The notes below the pieces were generated by a model, which worked only from the letters and a program-made list of their open reading frames with translations, ran no database searches and was not told the origin of the DNA. From positions 3,507,501 to 3,571,500 of the forward strand of contig JARHVA010000224.1 of the NCBI GenBank assembly GCA_037957365.1: a DNA stretch of 64,000 nucleotides, written 5' to 3'. Positions 36,613 to 48,455 of this stretch are shown here, piece by piece. The translations under genes and the position numbers were made by a program. How positions within the stretch are numbered: the stretch's first letter is position 1; the number at the start of each line of letters is the position of its first letter. Source of the stretch: Torreya grandis. Taxonomy: Eukaryota > Streptophyta > Pinopsida > Cupressales > Taxaceae.

Positions 36613-37164
36613 AGGAGGACCTAGATTGTCTAAAGATGATTGTGCCCCAATTAGGGCTGATTAGCAATCATTAACTCAAGGATATAACCTAGAATATAGA
36701 TTAAATATGAGTGGGAATAATGTGATGAAATAAATGGATAGAAGAATAAGATTGATCATTAGAAATGATTTAGTTGTATTTATCAATGAGGAGATGCTCA
36801 TCTTGATTAACAATGATACAACTAGAATGGTCATTAGGTTGATTTGATCAAGGATGGGATGGAAGGGTTTTCCAAGGTGCCAAGGAGAAACTATTATAGC
36901 TCCATTTATTGTAGACCTTCTTAAATATTATTTTTACTATAACATGTGATGGTAGGCTTCATGATAGAACACCATGAAGACTTAGCCAAAATATGCATAA
37001 GGACTGATTCCTGATATCCAATAAATACTTGAAAATAATACACCAATGATAAAAACCATGATGATAATATTGATGTATGAATTTGGATAGACTCAAGTAT
37101 AATGCGTGTAAGGAATCACCCACTACATGCATATAGACACATTTGAGGTAATATTACTGAAAGC

Positions 37165-37216
37165 AAACAAACAAGCAAGCAAATAAATAAATAAACAAAC
37201 AAACAAACAAACAAAC
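37165..37216. repeat. (CAAA)n / (TAAA)n microsatellite
   Basis: A run of AAAC/AAGC/AAAT tetranucleotides, ending in about six CAAA units. Confidence 0.9.
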
Positions 37217-37557
37217 TGAAAGCAAGCCAAATGTTATGAATGTTTTTGTCATTTTTAGGTATCTTAACTCGTTAGAGAATGAAAAGATTACTGCTCGCAA
37301 AACAATGAGAGCATTTGGCTTAGGTTGCTCACAAAATGGTGAGAGCGTATGGAAAGGGGGAATGAGGTGACCTCAACATGAATTAAGCATGACATAAAAA
37401 GTGCCAAAATGACCTCAAGTCATAGTAATTCCATCCACATAAAAGGTGGGGAAAAACCAACTAGGTCCCAACAAGTTCTCAAATTTGGCAAATGGCTAGT
37501 CAAATGAAAATAGTGATGGCAAGGTGATGCGACAATGCATAGTAAACAAGTGTTGCT

Positions 37558-37690
37558 TCTAGTTTTCTCATAGGTGATTATAACTAGGATACAATGTCAT
37601 AGGTCAATGATACTAATTTTCCTATAGGTAGTTATAATTAGTAGCAAGACTAGTGAGACACTAATTTTCCCATAGGTAGTTATAATCACG
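37558..37690. repeat. Three 31-nt hairpin units with changed arms (array part 3)
   Basis: Units at 37558-37588 (TCTAGTT/AACTAGG), 37612-37642 (ACTAATT/AATTAGT) and 37660-37690 (ACTAATT/AATCACG). The first two have arm sequences unlike the AATGATT/AATCATT majority, yet pair at 6 and 7 positions. The third has lost pairing (4 of 7). Confidence 0.85.
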
Positions 37691-37849
37691 TTCACATAAA
37701 CTTGATAGGCTGAAAGATATCTTGCTAGATTAACTACCAAACTAATTTCATAGACTCTCATTATAAACATGGATTGGATTAATTGTTGAAACTTGATCAA
37801 AATCCCCCCATGAAAAGGTGTGGGATGAACCAAATGAACCAAGATCAAA

Positions 37850-40367
37850 CTAAGATTAGGTAGGATGACTAAAAATAGGCTTTGGTCTAAAATAAGAAGG
37901 GAATGATAGGATGGTATGTTCTTTATAAGGATAATGATGGTTTGATAAATTAGATAAAATTGTAAGAGGGTTTGCCCCAAGTGTGGGGTGAATGGTAGGA
38001 TATGTGACAATGGCAAATGGATGTGTAACAATGGCAAAGGCATGGCAGTATGAAATGGTATGGTACATGTTTTTGGCTTGGGTGTGGTTTTTAATTCTAT
38101 TTTTCTTGCTGATGGGTAGATGCATGTCCTAATCAACAAATGATACAAATAGAATACTTAACCATGTTAATTTCTATCCCACACCTTGTCAGAATAATTG
38201 CTCTATCAAGAATGGCCTATAGATTTGGTTGCTAAAAATGCTTTTATGATCTTCACTGGTCATTGATTTTGACTCCTTCAAGTATCGAGACAAGGTATCT
38301 TTGTATCCTCTACAAAGGAAAGTGCAACATGGATGATAAATAGGGACAAATAATGGATGGTATTTTTTTTTGTGAAATGGAATGGTAGATGATAATGGAA
38401 TGTATAAATATTGGGAAACAAATGAAGATCAGGATGTTCGGTCAACTGTAATGTTGTTGATACTAGATTTGACATAATTTTAGTTGTGGTGGGGCCAAGA
38501 CTTGTTCTCTCGATAAGACCATCAATTTTTTTTTTTTTTTGGGCTTGAGAGTAGCTACCATCTAATTAGGTTGTAGATAGGAAGCTATTTTGATTTGATC
38601 TTTGATTTTGTCTTCATCAAGCAATGAAGAACTTTTATGTTCAGCTATTGGTGCCTCAAAGAGGTTTTCACCAATAAATTTATCTTGATTATCCTATAGT
38701 ACCTCTGAGAAGGTTTCACTAGGAGAGTTTTCTAATACTATATGAATGTAGTCTTAGCTTCCTTGCTCTTTTTCAACTACTATGTCACCATGGATGCAAT
38801 TCAATAAAGTGTTATTTTATCGATCCTAATCGGCACTTACAGGAGATGGAATGTCAATGATATGGCTATTTTGGTTGATGGTAATGGCTTGTGGAATGGC
38901 AATGGAATGGGGAGAGGTTGCACAATCTTCATAGAAGATACTAGGATAACTTGTGTTGATGTTGAAGTACTCATCCTCACAAACTATAGACAAATCATAA
39001 ATGTATTCAAACTAATCTGCAAGGCATGTGTAACCAATGTTGTAACAACCATGAACATATTCTTCTTCTGAATCTGATTCCAAAGTAAGGGACTCTAAAT
39101 CCAATGTCACAACTAATGTCGATTCTATTTTTGATGCTAAATCCAATGTCAATTCAAAAATAGAACCTAACTCTAACTCTGATTCTTCATCTAATGGGTA
39201 CTCTGTCATAATGATGTCTTGTTGAATTATTGGTTTTGGATAAGTAACAACCTATAATGGCATGATGGGCTCTACAAAAATTGGTTTGTCAAAGTGAGAC
39301 TCCTCTAGGATGGGAAAAAGGTCAATAGACAACTCCTCAGAGATTAGCTTGTCAATATGAGGCTCTTAAGAAATAGGTACATGGTCAAGGTAATGATTTA
39401 CCCAAAGGTAGTTATAATCATTAATAAGTGACTCAATAAATATTGGCTTGTTCAAGTGAGACTCCTTGATAACTAGTATATGATGAATAGGTAATTTATC
39501 ATAGGTTGAATTATTACAAGTGTTTAGTTCAATAGAAACCTTTCAGATTGGTTGGTTTTCTTGGCCTTGGTTTCTAATGAGTTGAAAGATACCAAGTTTG
39601 AACATAGCTTGGTCTTTGAATGATTGGATCGATTGAGGTTTGGATGGGATTAGTACTGGATGAGGAATGACTTGTGGTTGGATAATGGTAGGGCCTTGGG
39701 GAGCATGATTGCTCACATGAGTCAAAGGGCAAAGTCTTGAGATAGTAACAATAGGACGGTGTGGAGAATGATTGCTCGTATAAGCCAAAGGACTAGGTCC
39801 TAAAATGATGAAGGGGAATTATGGAGCTTGGTTGCTTTCACAAACCAAAGGATGAGGTCCTAGTATAGAAATGGTATTCCTTGGATATTGTAAAGCTTGA
39901 TATGTCATATAGTCCAAAGGAGGGTTAGGGGTAGTCAATTATTGGATAGAAAAAGGACATCGTGAAACTTGATTTCTTACATAAGCAAAAACATCCAAGT
40001 CTTCCTCATAAACCATATCATCCTAGTCATGAGTTGGATCATAATTTGGTTCTTGACTATGTTTCATGTAATGATTTTTGAAAAGAGGGTATGGATTTGT
40101 ATCCCAAAAAACATTATCTTTAGTTGGGTCTTCAAAGTCCTCTTCACAATCCTCTTCATACCAATAAAGGTCTTGAGTTGGATCGTAAGTTGCTTTGTGA
40201 CTTTGTTCCCATGAATGATTAATATGAGGCAAATAGAAATCTATCTCACAAACCATTTTAGCATCATTGGGGTCTTGACAAAAGTTGTAAAAGTCATTTT
40301 GTGTGGGCATTCTATCATAAGTCAGATTGTAAATGACTCCACCATAAGTGTACCAAGACATATCCAC
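37850..40367 (-). pseudogene. Degenerate acidic ORF of the inner element, no retroviral domain
   Basis: One minus-strand reading direction stays largely codable from MDMSWYTYGGVIYN (40367) down to about 37850, broken by many stops. It opens with Asp/Tyr-rich sequence (CQDPND, YDPTQDLYWYEED, YDPTHD). At about 39690-39880 follows a three-fold repeat of about 22 residues (SILGPHPLVCESN, FIILGPSPLAYTSN, TISRLCPLTHVSN). A Glu/Asp/Ser/Leu-rich block lies at 39012-39209 (YPLDEESELELGSIFELTLD). I recognise no gag, protease or polymerase motif. Phrases KPIFIESL and KPIFVEPI resemble PIFVESI of the plus-strand ORF near 680. It may be an extra or gag-like ORF of a non-autonomous family. Function is unknown. 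Confidence 0.45.
39392..39422. repeat. 31-nt hairpin unit (array part 4)
   Basis: Arms AATGATT/AATCATT, perfect and extendable to 8 pairs, centre TACCCAAAGGTAGTTAT. Unlike the other nine, it lies inside the ORF-like region. Confidence 0.85.
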
Positions 40368-42637
40368 GTAAATGATGAAATCTCTAGAAACAAAAAGACT
40401 TAGAGTTCTATAAACTCTGAAAAACTATATCCAAAGGACAAATGATTCAAACTTGGTCTAACTTGGTCAAAGGGGTGGAACTATATCTCCAATATGGTCT
40501 AAAAGTGGAGTTGTATCTCCAAAATGGTTTGTACTAAGACTTGGCATAAAACAACCTAATGTCAAATGTCTAACATAAAATTTCATACACACAAAAGGTC
40601 AAGCATCTGAATTAAAATTAGCATGTAAAAGGTCTAGGTCAAAGTGTTGCAAACAAGGTCTAAACTAGGAAAGGGAAAGGTTGAGTTACTAGGTCTTTTG
40701 TCCAAACATGGAGTCAAAAGCTAGGCTCAAATAAACAGGAATGTGCTAGGACTTTTGGCCAAATTGTGTCAAAAGCTAGACTTGAAACACAAGTTAATGT
40801 GATTTGATTTAATCTAACAAGTTTGGAAAAAAAAATTGACATAGACCTAGCACATGGAATTAGAAATAAACATGATCAGTTGGCATAAGGCATAAGACAA
40901 AAGGCTCTTTGAGAAAGGCTGTGTTCTCCTAAATAAAATTATAAATAATGATGAGGATAGGCATTAAACAAACAAACCATCAATAGTTTTCAATTTTGGG
41001 TAATCGATTAACTGAAGTTATGCAACTCAAAAGAGAAAGATCTATGTGTCAACCCCATGAATTGAGGCTTCAATAGAAATCAATCAATGTTTGTATCTAA
41101 ACTTAACAAGGGTAATTGAAAACTCAATGTTGAGAACTAGGATTTGACCAAACTAATTAGACAAGATTGGATAGCATAATGGTACAAGATAATGGTCCAA
41201 ATGGTATACACAACATGGTTTGAAACAAATGGTTTTTAATAATAGTAAACAAATCTTGAAACAAATTGAGTAGCCTAATGGCATAAGCGTGCTTGAATTA
41301 TGTGGTTAATTATTATGTTTTAAAGACTCAAAGGCAAAAAAGTTTTGACATGACTTGGGCAACATAACACTACCCTTTGCAACTCAAATGTATTGTTTTG
41401 ATATGGCTTAGAAACATACAAAACAAGTTTTTGTCTCAAAATATACCAAGCAAAAATGACCAAAATACACTAAGTATAGTCATCCAAATCCTAGCAAGGG
41501 TATGAAAAAATGGGGTTTACTAAACTAGAAAGGTTTAGATCATTTCTAGGGGAATCAATTACACAATGACTTTCATGTCAAAAAATGTAAAAGACAAGCA
41601 TAAAAATTGGGTGACTATGGCATTAGCTAGTTGTAAAAAGGTCTAGTCATTTTTACAACCACTACATCCTACTGTTTGCTTAATGTAGTGTGATGCTCAA
41701 ATGTAGATATGTCCCATGTACAACTCCAAAGGAGCCAAATGAAGTCAATGCTGGGAGGTGAAACCCTGGGTCAAAGCTTCCCTAAAGAACTCATGGGAGG
41801 TAATGACATCCCCTTCACAAGCCAAGATGCATAAAAATAAAGAAAGCATGAAAATAGAAAGACTTTAGGGTCATTTTCAAGGTCACCCAAACTCTGGTGA
41901 GTTTTTGGGGAGTGATTTAGATGACTTTCTTTCTAAGCCTTGGACTAGGCTAATTAAAATAAGAATGGTGCTTTTGATTCCAAGGGTTCCCTATAGGGGA
42001 CAAATAGAAGAGCATACATGCAACATTCCTCTTTTTACCAAACAAGAATTGATTAAACAACTATTGCAAACAATAATTGACAAGTGTGTTTAATTTTAAA
42101 CCCAAAATAAAATATTTGGTAGTGTTCATTTGACCCCTTGATCTTAGTTGAAAACTTTGAAAACATTCACCAAAAACATCTAAATTCTTTGTTAAACATC
42201 CAAAAAAAGGTTCTTAAGCAAATTTTAAGCATGCAAAAGTGATTTAAACATGTTTTGAGCAAATATCCAGCTTAGTCCTGCAGCAAAATTATTAGCATAT
42301 CCTTTAGCTTTGAAGCTCTTTTGAGTTTGAAATAATAAACTTTGGAAAAATAGCTCTTACATCTATATTTTTGGAAAAACACAGTGACCAATATCAGTTA
42401 TTACCACCAAGGTTGGTTGTTTTGGCTAACCGAGACCTAACCGATGTCAATTTTGCTAACCGACATTGATTAAGCCAAGTAACTGATGTTGATATTTCCT
42501 ACTGACATTGATTACTATGTAAAAAAATGGTAAGCAAAATGGAAAAATAAAGTTAGGAAATTAATTTTCAAGAGTTTTAAGGGCTCAAATAAATATTTTA
42601 GAGTTGAAAAATGAGCTCCTTCAGGTGTGAGATATGT
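40368..42637 (-). other. Leader of the inner element
   Basis: Sequence between the primer site and the acidic ORF. No coding frame recognised; A-rich on the plus strand. It contains weak repeats of CTAACCGA(C/T)-type phrases near 42425-42500. Confidence 0.45.
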
Positions 42638-42661
42638 CTAGTCCCACTAGGTGTGCCATTA
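42638..42661 (-). promoter_or_regulatory. Primer-binding site of inner element
   Basis: The minus strand reads TAATGGCACACCTAGTGGGA immediately after the 5' LTR. Compare TTTTGGCATGCCCAGTGGGA in the outer element at the same place. The shared core is TGGCAYRCCYAGTGGGAC, so both would be primed by the same tRNA type. Confidence 0.75.
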
Positions 42662-43861
42662 TGTTATCTAAGAATTTGACTCAAGAGAGGATGGTTAGTA
42701 TGGTGTTAGTTCCAAAATGAAAACAAGATGAAATAAACACACTAATATCATAACATCTCTAGGCCTAGACACTAGGGAGAGCTTAGTTAACAAAAAAAAT
42801 GGAAAACACAATAAAAAGCCAAAGAATCAAACACAAGAATTCCTTCACCTTCCTTGGATGATCCAAATGCCTTTGTAGTGGTGGCTTGCTCAGCTTGTGC
42901 TCATGAAGTCCTTGGCAATGAAAGCTTGAAAAAATCCATCTCTCCTTGTCACTTTGTCTTATGGCTTGGCTTGGATTGGAATCAATTTGGCATTATAACA
43001 CTAGTTTCTCGAAGTTTTTAGAACCAAGCCTACATTATAAATTTGCACAAATTAAGCTTAGAAATGATGTTGTGAGGCCTCCTATTTATATATTTCTAGA
43101 TTTGATCAGAATCAACCCAAACCATCCATCTTAAGATTAAGATATTTGGTTAAGGATTAATTCAATTTTTGTAATTAAGCTTGTAATTATCCTCATTATG
43201 GCATTGGAAGAAAGGGCAATTAAGAGGCATGGAGGGCATCATGGAAGGCATTGATGAGGCATGTCAGGCATGAATCTTGATATTTATGGCATTTATGGCC
43301 TAGGGATGTCTTCCTAATAAATTATGTCACTTGATGATGCAGATATTTAATATTCATTTCCAAAAATTATTTAGTCAACAATTTTCCATGAAATTATTAA
43401 TTATGCCTTGATTTTGGTTAATTAGCTCTTAAGCATGATTAACCACTTTGTGCACAAATTACCCAAATTGATCAGAATGCCTTGTTATAGGTTCAAATTT
43501 TGACTAGATTAGAACTGAAAGGCAATGTCAGATGCATTAGAACTGTATTCCCATTTAGGATGTTACCAACAACAAATAACAAAAACATGTGTCTTGTGCA
43601 AAAGATTTGACTGAAAAGAGGAATCTAGAGTACCCAGGTGCAAATTTGGCATTTTGACTCAAAATGAACTGATCAAAGTTAGCTATCCCATAAATTGCAT
43701 TGCCCTATTTAGGGATACCTTGGCCAAAATCAGCACTTGAATATGTCATTTTCACACCATTTTGTGTGTTTTAGTGTTTTTAGGCTAAATTGTGCATTTT
43801 AGGTGGAAATTTGCCAAAATCCTTATTGAAGGTTATCAGTAGCCAGATTTAGGGGTATATA
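42662..43861 (-). repeat. Inner element LTR, right copy (5' LTR)
   Basis: 1200 bp, TGTTATCTAAG ... GGGGTATATA, with the terminal CA mutated. It is directly followed by GTAGG, the target duplication. TATA box at 43083-43090 on the minus strand. Confidence 0.94.
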
Positions 43862-43866
43862 GTAGG
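43862..43866. repeat. Target-site duplication GTAGG, right copy
   Basis: Perfect match to 33233-33237. Confidence 0.9.
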
Positions 43867-46800
43867 AACCCTCTTAGGTGTGGTTTTGACCTTAAAGAGG
43901 GTAGGTGGTTGGGTAAATTTGGTAGATGGTTTGGGTTGGGTTGGCTTAGCTATTATCAGGTTACCAGTGGATGGTTTTGAAGTAGAGGATGAGGGGTTGA
44001 TAATAGGTGGAAAAGTGGAGAGGGATAAACTATCTAAGAATGATAAAGAATTAGATGGCCTAGGTGTTGGAGGAGTAGGCATAGAAAAGGTCATTGGTTT
44101 AATTGAATCAAAATAAGTGACTAGGATGGTAGATGGATGGGGTCCCAAAATAGATGGAAAATTAGAAAGAGGTGGCATAGGTTAAGCTCGAGGATGAGGT
44201 TTAGGTAATTGCACCCTTCAGTCTATCTTGGTTGGTGGTTTTTTAAGTAGAATAGATTGTTTTAGGTCTAATTTGATGGGAAGATGGGCAATGCTAGGTA
44301 TGGGAAGGATACCCAGATACTTGGTTGGATTAGTTAGAAAATTATGAGATAATCTAGGTGGAGGTGGGTGATATGATTCTCTCATGTCTTGGGAGAAAGA
44401 AATGTTTGATGATGGGGTGATAATAGGTTGGAGAGTAGATGCTAATGAGGTCAAGGATTCAGTTCTATTTTGGTATGGAACCCAAAATGGTGCCAAAAGG
44501 TGGCTCTATCTAGGTTAGGTTGTGAGGTAAATTCTAGACTTTTCACTAACCAAGAAAAGGGCTTGTAAACTAGTTTGGGTCCTTGATTAGTCATTTCAAA
44601 TGTTAATCCCTTAGGTGAAGAAGAGGGAATGGTTCCTTCATCTTTACTTAAGTCATAAGGTTTTTAAATCCCTAGTTATGTAAATGAGGTGATAGTTGCT
44701 TATGGGGTGATTAAGGGAGGAGATGGTTCTTTGATCGAGGGTGCAGGTATTGTCCCAGATCTTTCTTTTGCAAGGGTATCTAAAGGATAAGGGAGTTATA
44801 CCATTTCATTTAGTGGGGTAGAAGAAGAGGTGGTTAGAGTGATATTTGCTTCCATGAAAGGAGGAGTGGGTATGGACATGGTTTGACCAAGTGAAGATGT
44901 GGGGGATATAAGTCCTTCTAATTAGGTTTTTGAAGGGATAAGAGGTGAATTGGCTTCCTCCATAGGTGAGGTTGGTGAAGTAGCAATAGAAATTGGAGGC
45001 TCATCCCCCATGGGCTCATTTATGATGATGTTGATTATGTGTGCCTCATGAGACGAAGAGGAATTAAATTGATTATCATGTGGTTAGGTAGGTAGAAGAT
45101 GATTAGGAAAAGGTTTGTGGAAAATATCGAGAGAATGGTTGGGTAGTGTGTTAGGGTTATCAAACAATAATTCACCATTATCAATCAAGTTTTAGACAAG
45201 ACTTTTAATAGTGTTACACTAATTTATGTCATGTCTAATGACCTGATGGAAAGCACACTAGTCATTTTCATTAAACCACCTAGGCACAGGGCAAGAGGGA
45301 TCAAATTGTTGAGGTGGTTTGGTTGGTGGATGTTGAATAAGGTTAGCTTTGAGTAGTTTGTCTAGTAAAGAGGCATAGGATTCTCCTATAGGCATGAATT
45401 GTTTAGGGGGGCTCAATTTGGCTTCAGTTTGGTGGATAAGTAGGGTTAGAAGGAGTGGTTTGATGGGGTTGATTAATGGATGGAGGTGGGGCAGCTTTTA
45501 ACACCACCAAATTTGTAGAAAATTTGGCTTTGGAATTATATTGGTTGGTTGTCTTGGTGGAAAATGAATCATTGGGTTTGAAGCTAGAATTATTATTTCA
45601 CAATTTCATTTTACCCTCATCTATGGCTCAGTTCTCAAGTTTACATGCCATTATGAACACTTCATCAAAGGTTTGAAATTTTTTCACCTAAAGGGTGGGA
45701 GCAATGTGTTTCACATAACCCCTAGAAGAAATATCAATGAGTTTCATTTGGGGAAGTGAAAAGGATAGTTGATTAATGAGACTTTGCCATCGTGTAAAAA
45801 ATTTGACAATTTATTCATCATCAAACTGCCTAATGGAATATAGGTTGGTTATGAATATTTTCTTGGATATATTGATAGAAAAATGATTTAAAAATATTTG
45901 GGTGAGTTGGGAGAATGAAAAGATAGAATGCTGAGGAAGGGCACTGTACCAATCCAAGGCAAGCCCTGATAAAGACATAGAGAAAGTTTGGAGAAGGAGG
46001 GAATCATCATATGCCATCAAGTAATAAGAATGGTGAAACACCCTCAAATGTTGTTAAGGATCCTCCTTACCTTGAAACTTAAAGAATTTGGAGAGATCTT
46101 ATTGATGAGGATAAGCATAAATTGGGATAGAAGGGTTGATAGGTTTATTGTAGATTTGGTTGTAGGATAGTAGGTTATGGGACCTAGAGATAGATGACTT
46201 GAGTTGGGTAATCTTGTCCATGAGAATCCTTATTAGGTCAGGTTAGGGTTGGGTAGCCACATAATTCAGTGGTAAGTTCTATTAAGGCTAAGTTATAGCT
46301 ATGAATTGGTATGCAATAGGAGGTACAGAGGTGGGCACATATTGGTATACAGTGGCCTGAGGTTAGGATAGTACCCCAACAAGATTGATAAACTTTAAGT
46401 TTGAGTGGAAGGTGTAAATATCCCAATGGGTTAGAAATATATTGATAAGGTGCTATGAGGGATTGTAGGGGAATTGATAATAATTGGTTTAGGGGTACAT
46501 TTGGGTTGGTTGATGGGGGTATGGCTTGGGTTGGTAATGCTAAAGTGTTTGTAATTTGTTGATGGGTAGTCACCCTAGTGCTAATGGGAGGGATTGATTG
46601 CAGTATGGATAGCACCAAGCTCTAAAAGGGGGAAGATGTTGGTACATTGGTTGAGGTTATAGGAATGGTATAAATGGGTGTAGAAGACACCATGCTAGAA
46701 AAAGGGGTAGAAGTGACAAGGGGTAAAGTTGAGTTAACATTAGAGGCATTGGTTGGGGTAGTAGGTGTTTGGATGGTGGTGGTAGATGAACCAATGGTAG

Positions 46801-47139
46801 AAGATGAATGTTGGCTAACAAAAGGTTGGGATGATGTAACACCAACCATGAGGTGGTGTGACATACCATAGGGTAGATCCAAAAGAGGAACCAAAGCTAT
46901 CTAGTATGATAGGCTAAGGTATTAAGATAATGTTTTATTTCAACTAGACTGATTTTTAAAAAGGCCGAAAAATTTGGATCACCTTTAGGAATCATTGGAG
47001 GCATAATAGACGGGGGAGATTGGTGAGGTGAAACATGGGGTAATTTATCAACATTTGAGGTGTAATCCATGGATGAAGATGAAGAATAAGATGGTGGTTG
47101 GTTTTTTAGATTCCTCACTTGTTTTTTGGTTAAGACCAT
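43867..47139 (-). pseudogene. Outer element gag, right of the inner insertion
   Basis: Structural polyprotein, read on the minus strand from MVLTKKQVRNLKNQPPSYSS (47139). A Ser/Thr/Pro-rich N-terminal part (46622-46894 and on) is followed by the gag capsid core at 45811-46047: MRVFHHSYYLMAYDDSLLLQ, TFSMSLSGLALDWYSALPQH, FSFSQLTQIFLNHFSINISK. Then come LSPPKQFMPIGESYASLLDK and a zinc-knuckle-like motif at about 45180-45300 (VPRWFNEND, CAFHQVIRHDIN, CNTIKSLV, NLIDNG). A long Pro/Ser/Thr-rich linker leads to the point where the inner element is inserted, and the frame resumes at 33237. About a dozen stops are spread through it. Confidence 0.82.
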
Positions 47140-47933
47140 ATGAGAAATTTAGAAATAATGAGCATATAAATAAAAACCCAAAGCAAGTAAATCACACACT
47201 AAAATCAAAATTAATCCTAGGATTTATTTTAAATTGCTTTTGGCTTATGCCTTAAAGAGTGTAAAAGGGGAAATTAGATTGAAAATTAGGTAATATAAAA
47301 ACTATCTAAGGATGGTTATTTTGGTGCTCAAAGAATCTACATTAGACTGGGTATGTATCCTAGTACTGGGGGCTTGCTCCCCACACTTCACAAACCTGAA
47401 GCCAAGCTAAGTCACTTAGCCAATAGATACCATTTATTTAGAGTTTATAATCCATAAAAGAATGGAGTGGGTCCTCCCCTTGGTGATGAAATCCAAGTGG
47501 GATCGTTGGGTAGGGTAAGGTGATCCAAAAGGTGATGAAATCCTAATGGGCCTTATCTCAAGTAAGTTTTAATGTTTATTTTGTGTAAGTGGTTTGGTAG
47601 TGTAACATAAGTGTGCTACACTTAATTCACAATGTTTTTAACTAATTTAGGTGAGCTAAACATTAAGTATTCAAGACCATGAATTCACTCAATTTTAACC
47701 AAAATAAAATTTTGATGTCTTTGCATGCAAACAAGAAACAACTAAAAAATGCACTTAATGTAGGATGAAAACTGCAACCTATCCCTAAGATGAAAACCTT
47801 TTTTTTTCTAGTTTTTAGGAAGGAAAAGAGATAAATTTTTTATCTTTTGAATTTTAGAAATAATAGATATGGAAGAGCATGAATTTTCACTAATGCAACT
47901 ATATGCCTAAAGATAACTAGGAACCCAGATAGG
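47140..47933 (-). other. 5' leader of outer element
   Basis: Between primer site and gag. Non-coding. A short direct repeat (GGTGATGAAATCC(A/T)A) occurs at about 47483 and 47531. Confidence 0.5.
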
Positions 47934-47951
47934 GTCCCACTGGGCATGCCA
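47934..47951 (-). promoter_or_regulatory. Primer-binding site of outer element
   Basis: TGGCATGCCCAGTGGGAC on the minus strand, three bases from the 5' LTR end. This is where a tRNA 3' end would prime minus-strand DNA synthesis. I cannot name the tRNA with certainty. Confidence 0.8.
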
Positions 47952-48207
47952 AAATGTTTCCTACTATTTCTTACTCTATTTTTTTTACTTTTAGGAAAAG
48001 GGAGAGAAACAAAAGATGAGGGGTGTGTACCTAGTAAACATTATGCTCATTGATGACCAAAAAAAGTGAGATCTCCTTTTTTATGAGGAAGGACTACTTG
48101 CAATAAGACCATACTAAAAATATCTTGTTTGTTAGACAAGTATGAAGGGTGGACTACCTAGCAATGCTAGATCCAAGAAGATAAATATTTCTTGGATGGA
48201 TGTCAAT

Positions 48208-48455
48208 CCACTCCCCTAATAATAAAAATGTTCTTATAATGGAAATGAAAGATGATAAACTAATAAGAACATAGATATTTATGCAAGAAAATAAATAATG
48301 TACCTGTTTAATAAGAGGTAGCACGGTGGGTCCACTCCCCTAATAATAAAAATGTTCTTATAATGGAAATGAAAGATGATAAACTAATAAGAACATAGAT
48401 ATTTATGCAAGAAAATAAATAATGTACCTGTTTAATAAGAGGTAGCACGGTGGGT
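48208..48455. repeat. 124-bp tandem duplication inside the outer 5' LTR
   Basis: Starting CCACTCCCCTAATAATAAAA, the segment at 48208 is repeated from 48332 with almost no differences. The corresponding place in the 3' LTR (about 21292) has a single copy, so the duplication arose after insertion of the element. Confidence 0.92.

Larger units (their letters stand above)
36287..37849 (-). other. 3' part of the long internal region of inner element
   Basis: Largely non-coding. It carries five 31-nt hairpin units (36536, 36582, 37558, 37612, 37660) and a (CAAA/TAAA) microsatellite at about 37165-37216. Two related phrases near 37285-37345 (CTCGCAAAACAATGAGAGC, GCTCACAAAATGGTGAGAGC) form a diverged direct repeat. 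The open frame crossing 37597-38148 is low-complexity and reads through the hairpin units in inconsistent frames, so I do not call it a gene. Confidence 0.55.
33238..43861 (-). mobile_element. Inner element: tandem-LTR, non-autonomous retrotransposon
   Basis: Three direct LTR copies (33238-34440, 35090-36286, 42662-43861) are separated by internal regions of 649 and 6375 bp, and the whole is flanked by GTAGG duplications. Only the right LTR follows a target duplication and precedes the long internal region. The middle LTR has a polypurine tract on one side and a primer-site remnant on the other, so it serves as the 3' LTR of one unit and the 5' LTR of the next. No protease, RT, RNase H or integrase motif is visible in either internal region. 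A broken acidic ORF occupies 37850-40367. It resembles large non-autonomous LTR derivatives. Its primer site, polypurine tract and TGTAGACAC LTR start resemble those of the outer element. Confidence 0.88.

Noticed and set aside
37597..38148. 183-codon minus-strand open frame in inner element
   Set aside because: Low-complexity Leu/Ile/Pro/Thr composition, no motif, and it runs through the 31-nt repeat units in different frames.
43880..44116. Plus-strand 78-codon Gly/Val-rich open frame
   Set aside because: It is the complement of the Pro/Ser/Thr-rich outer gag linker.
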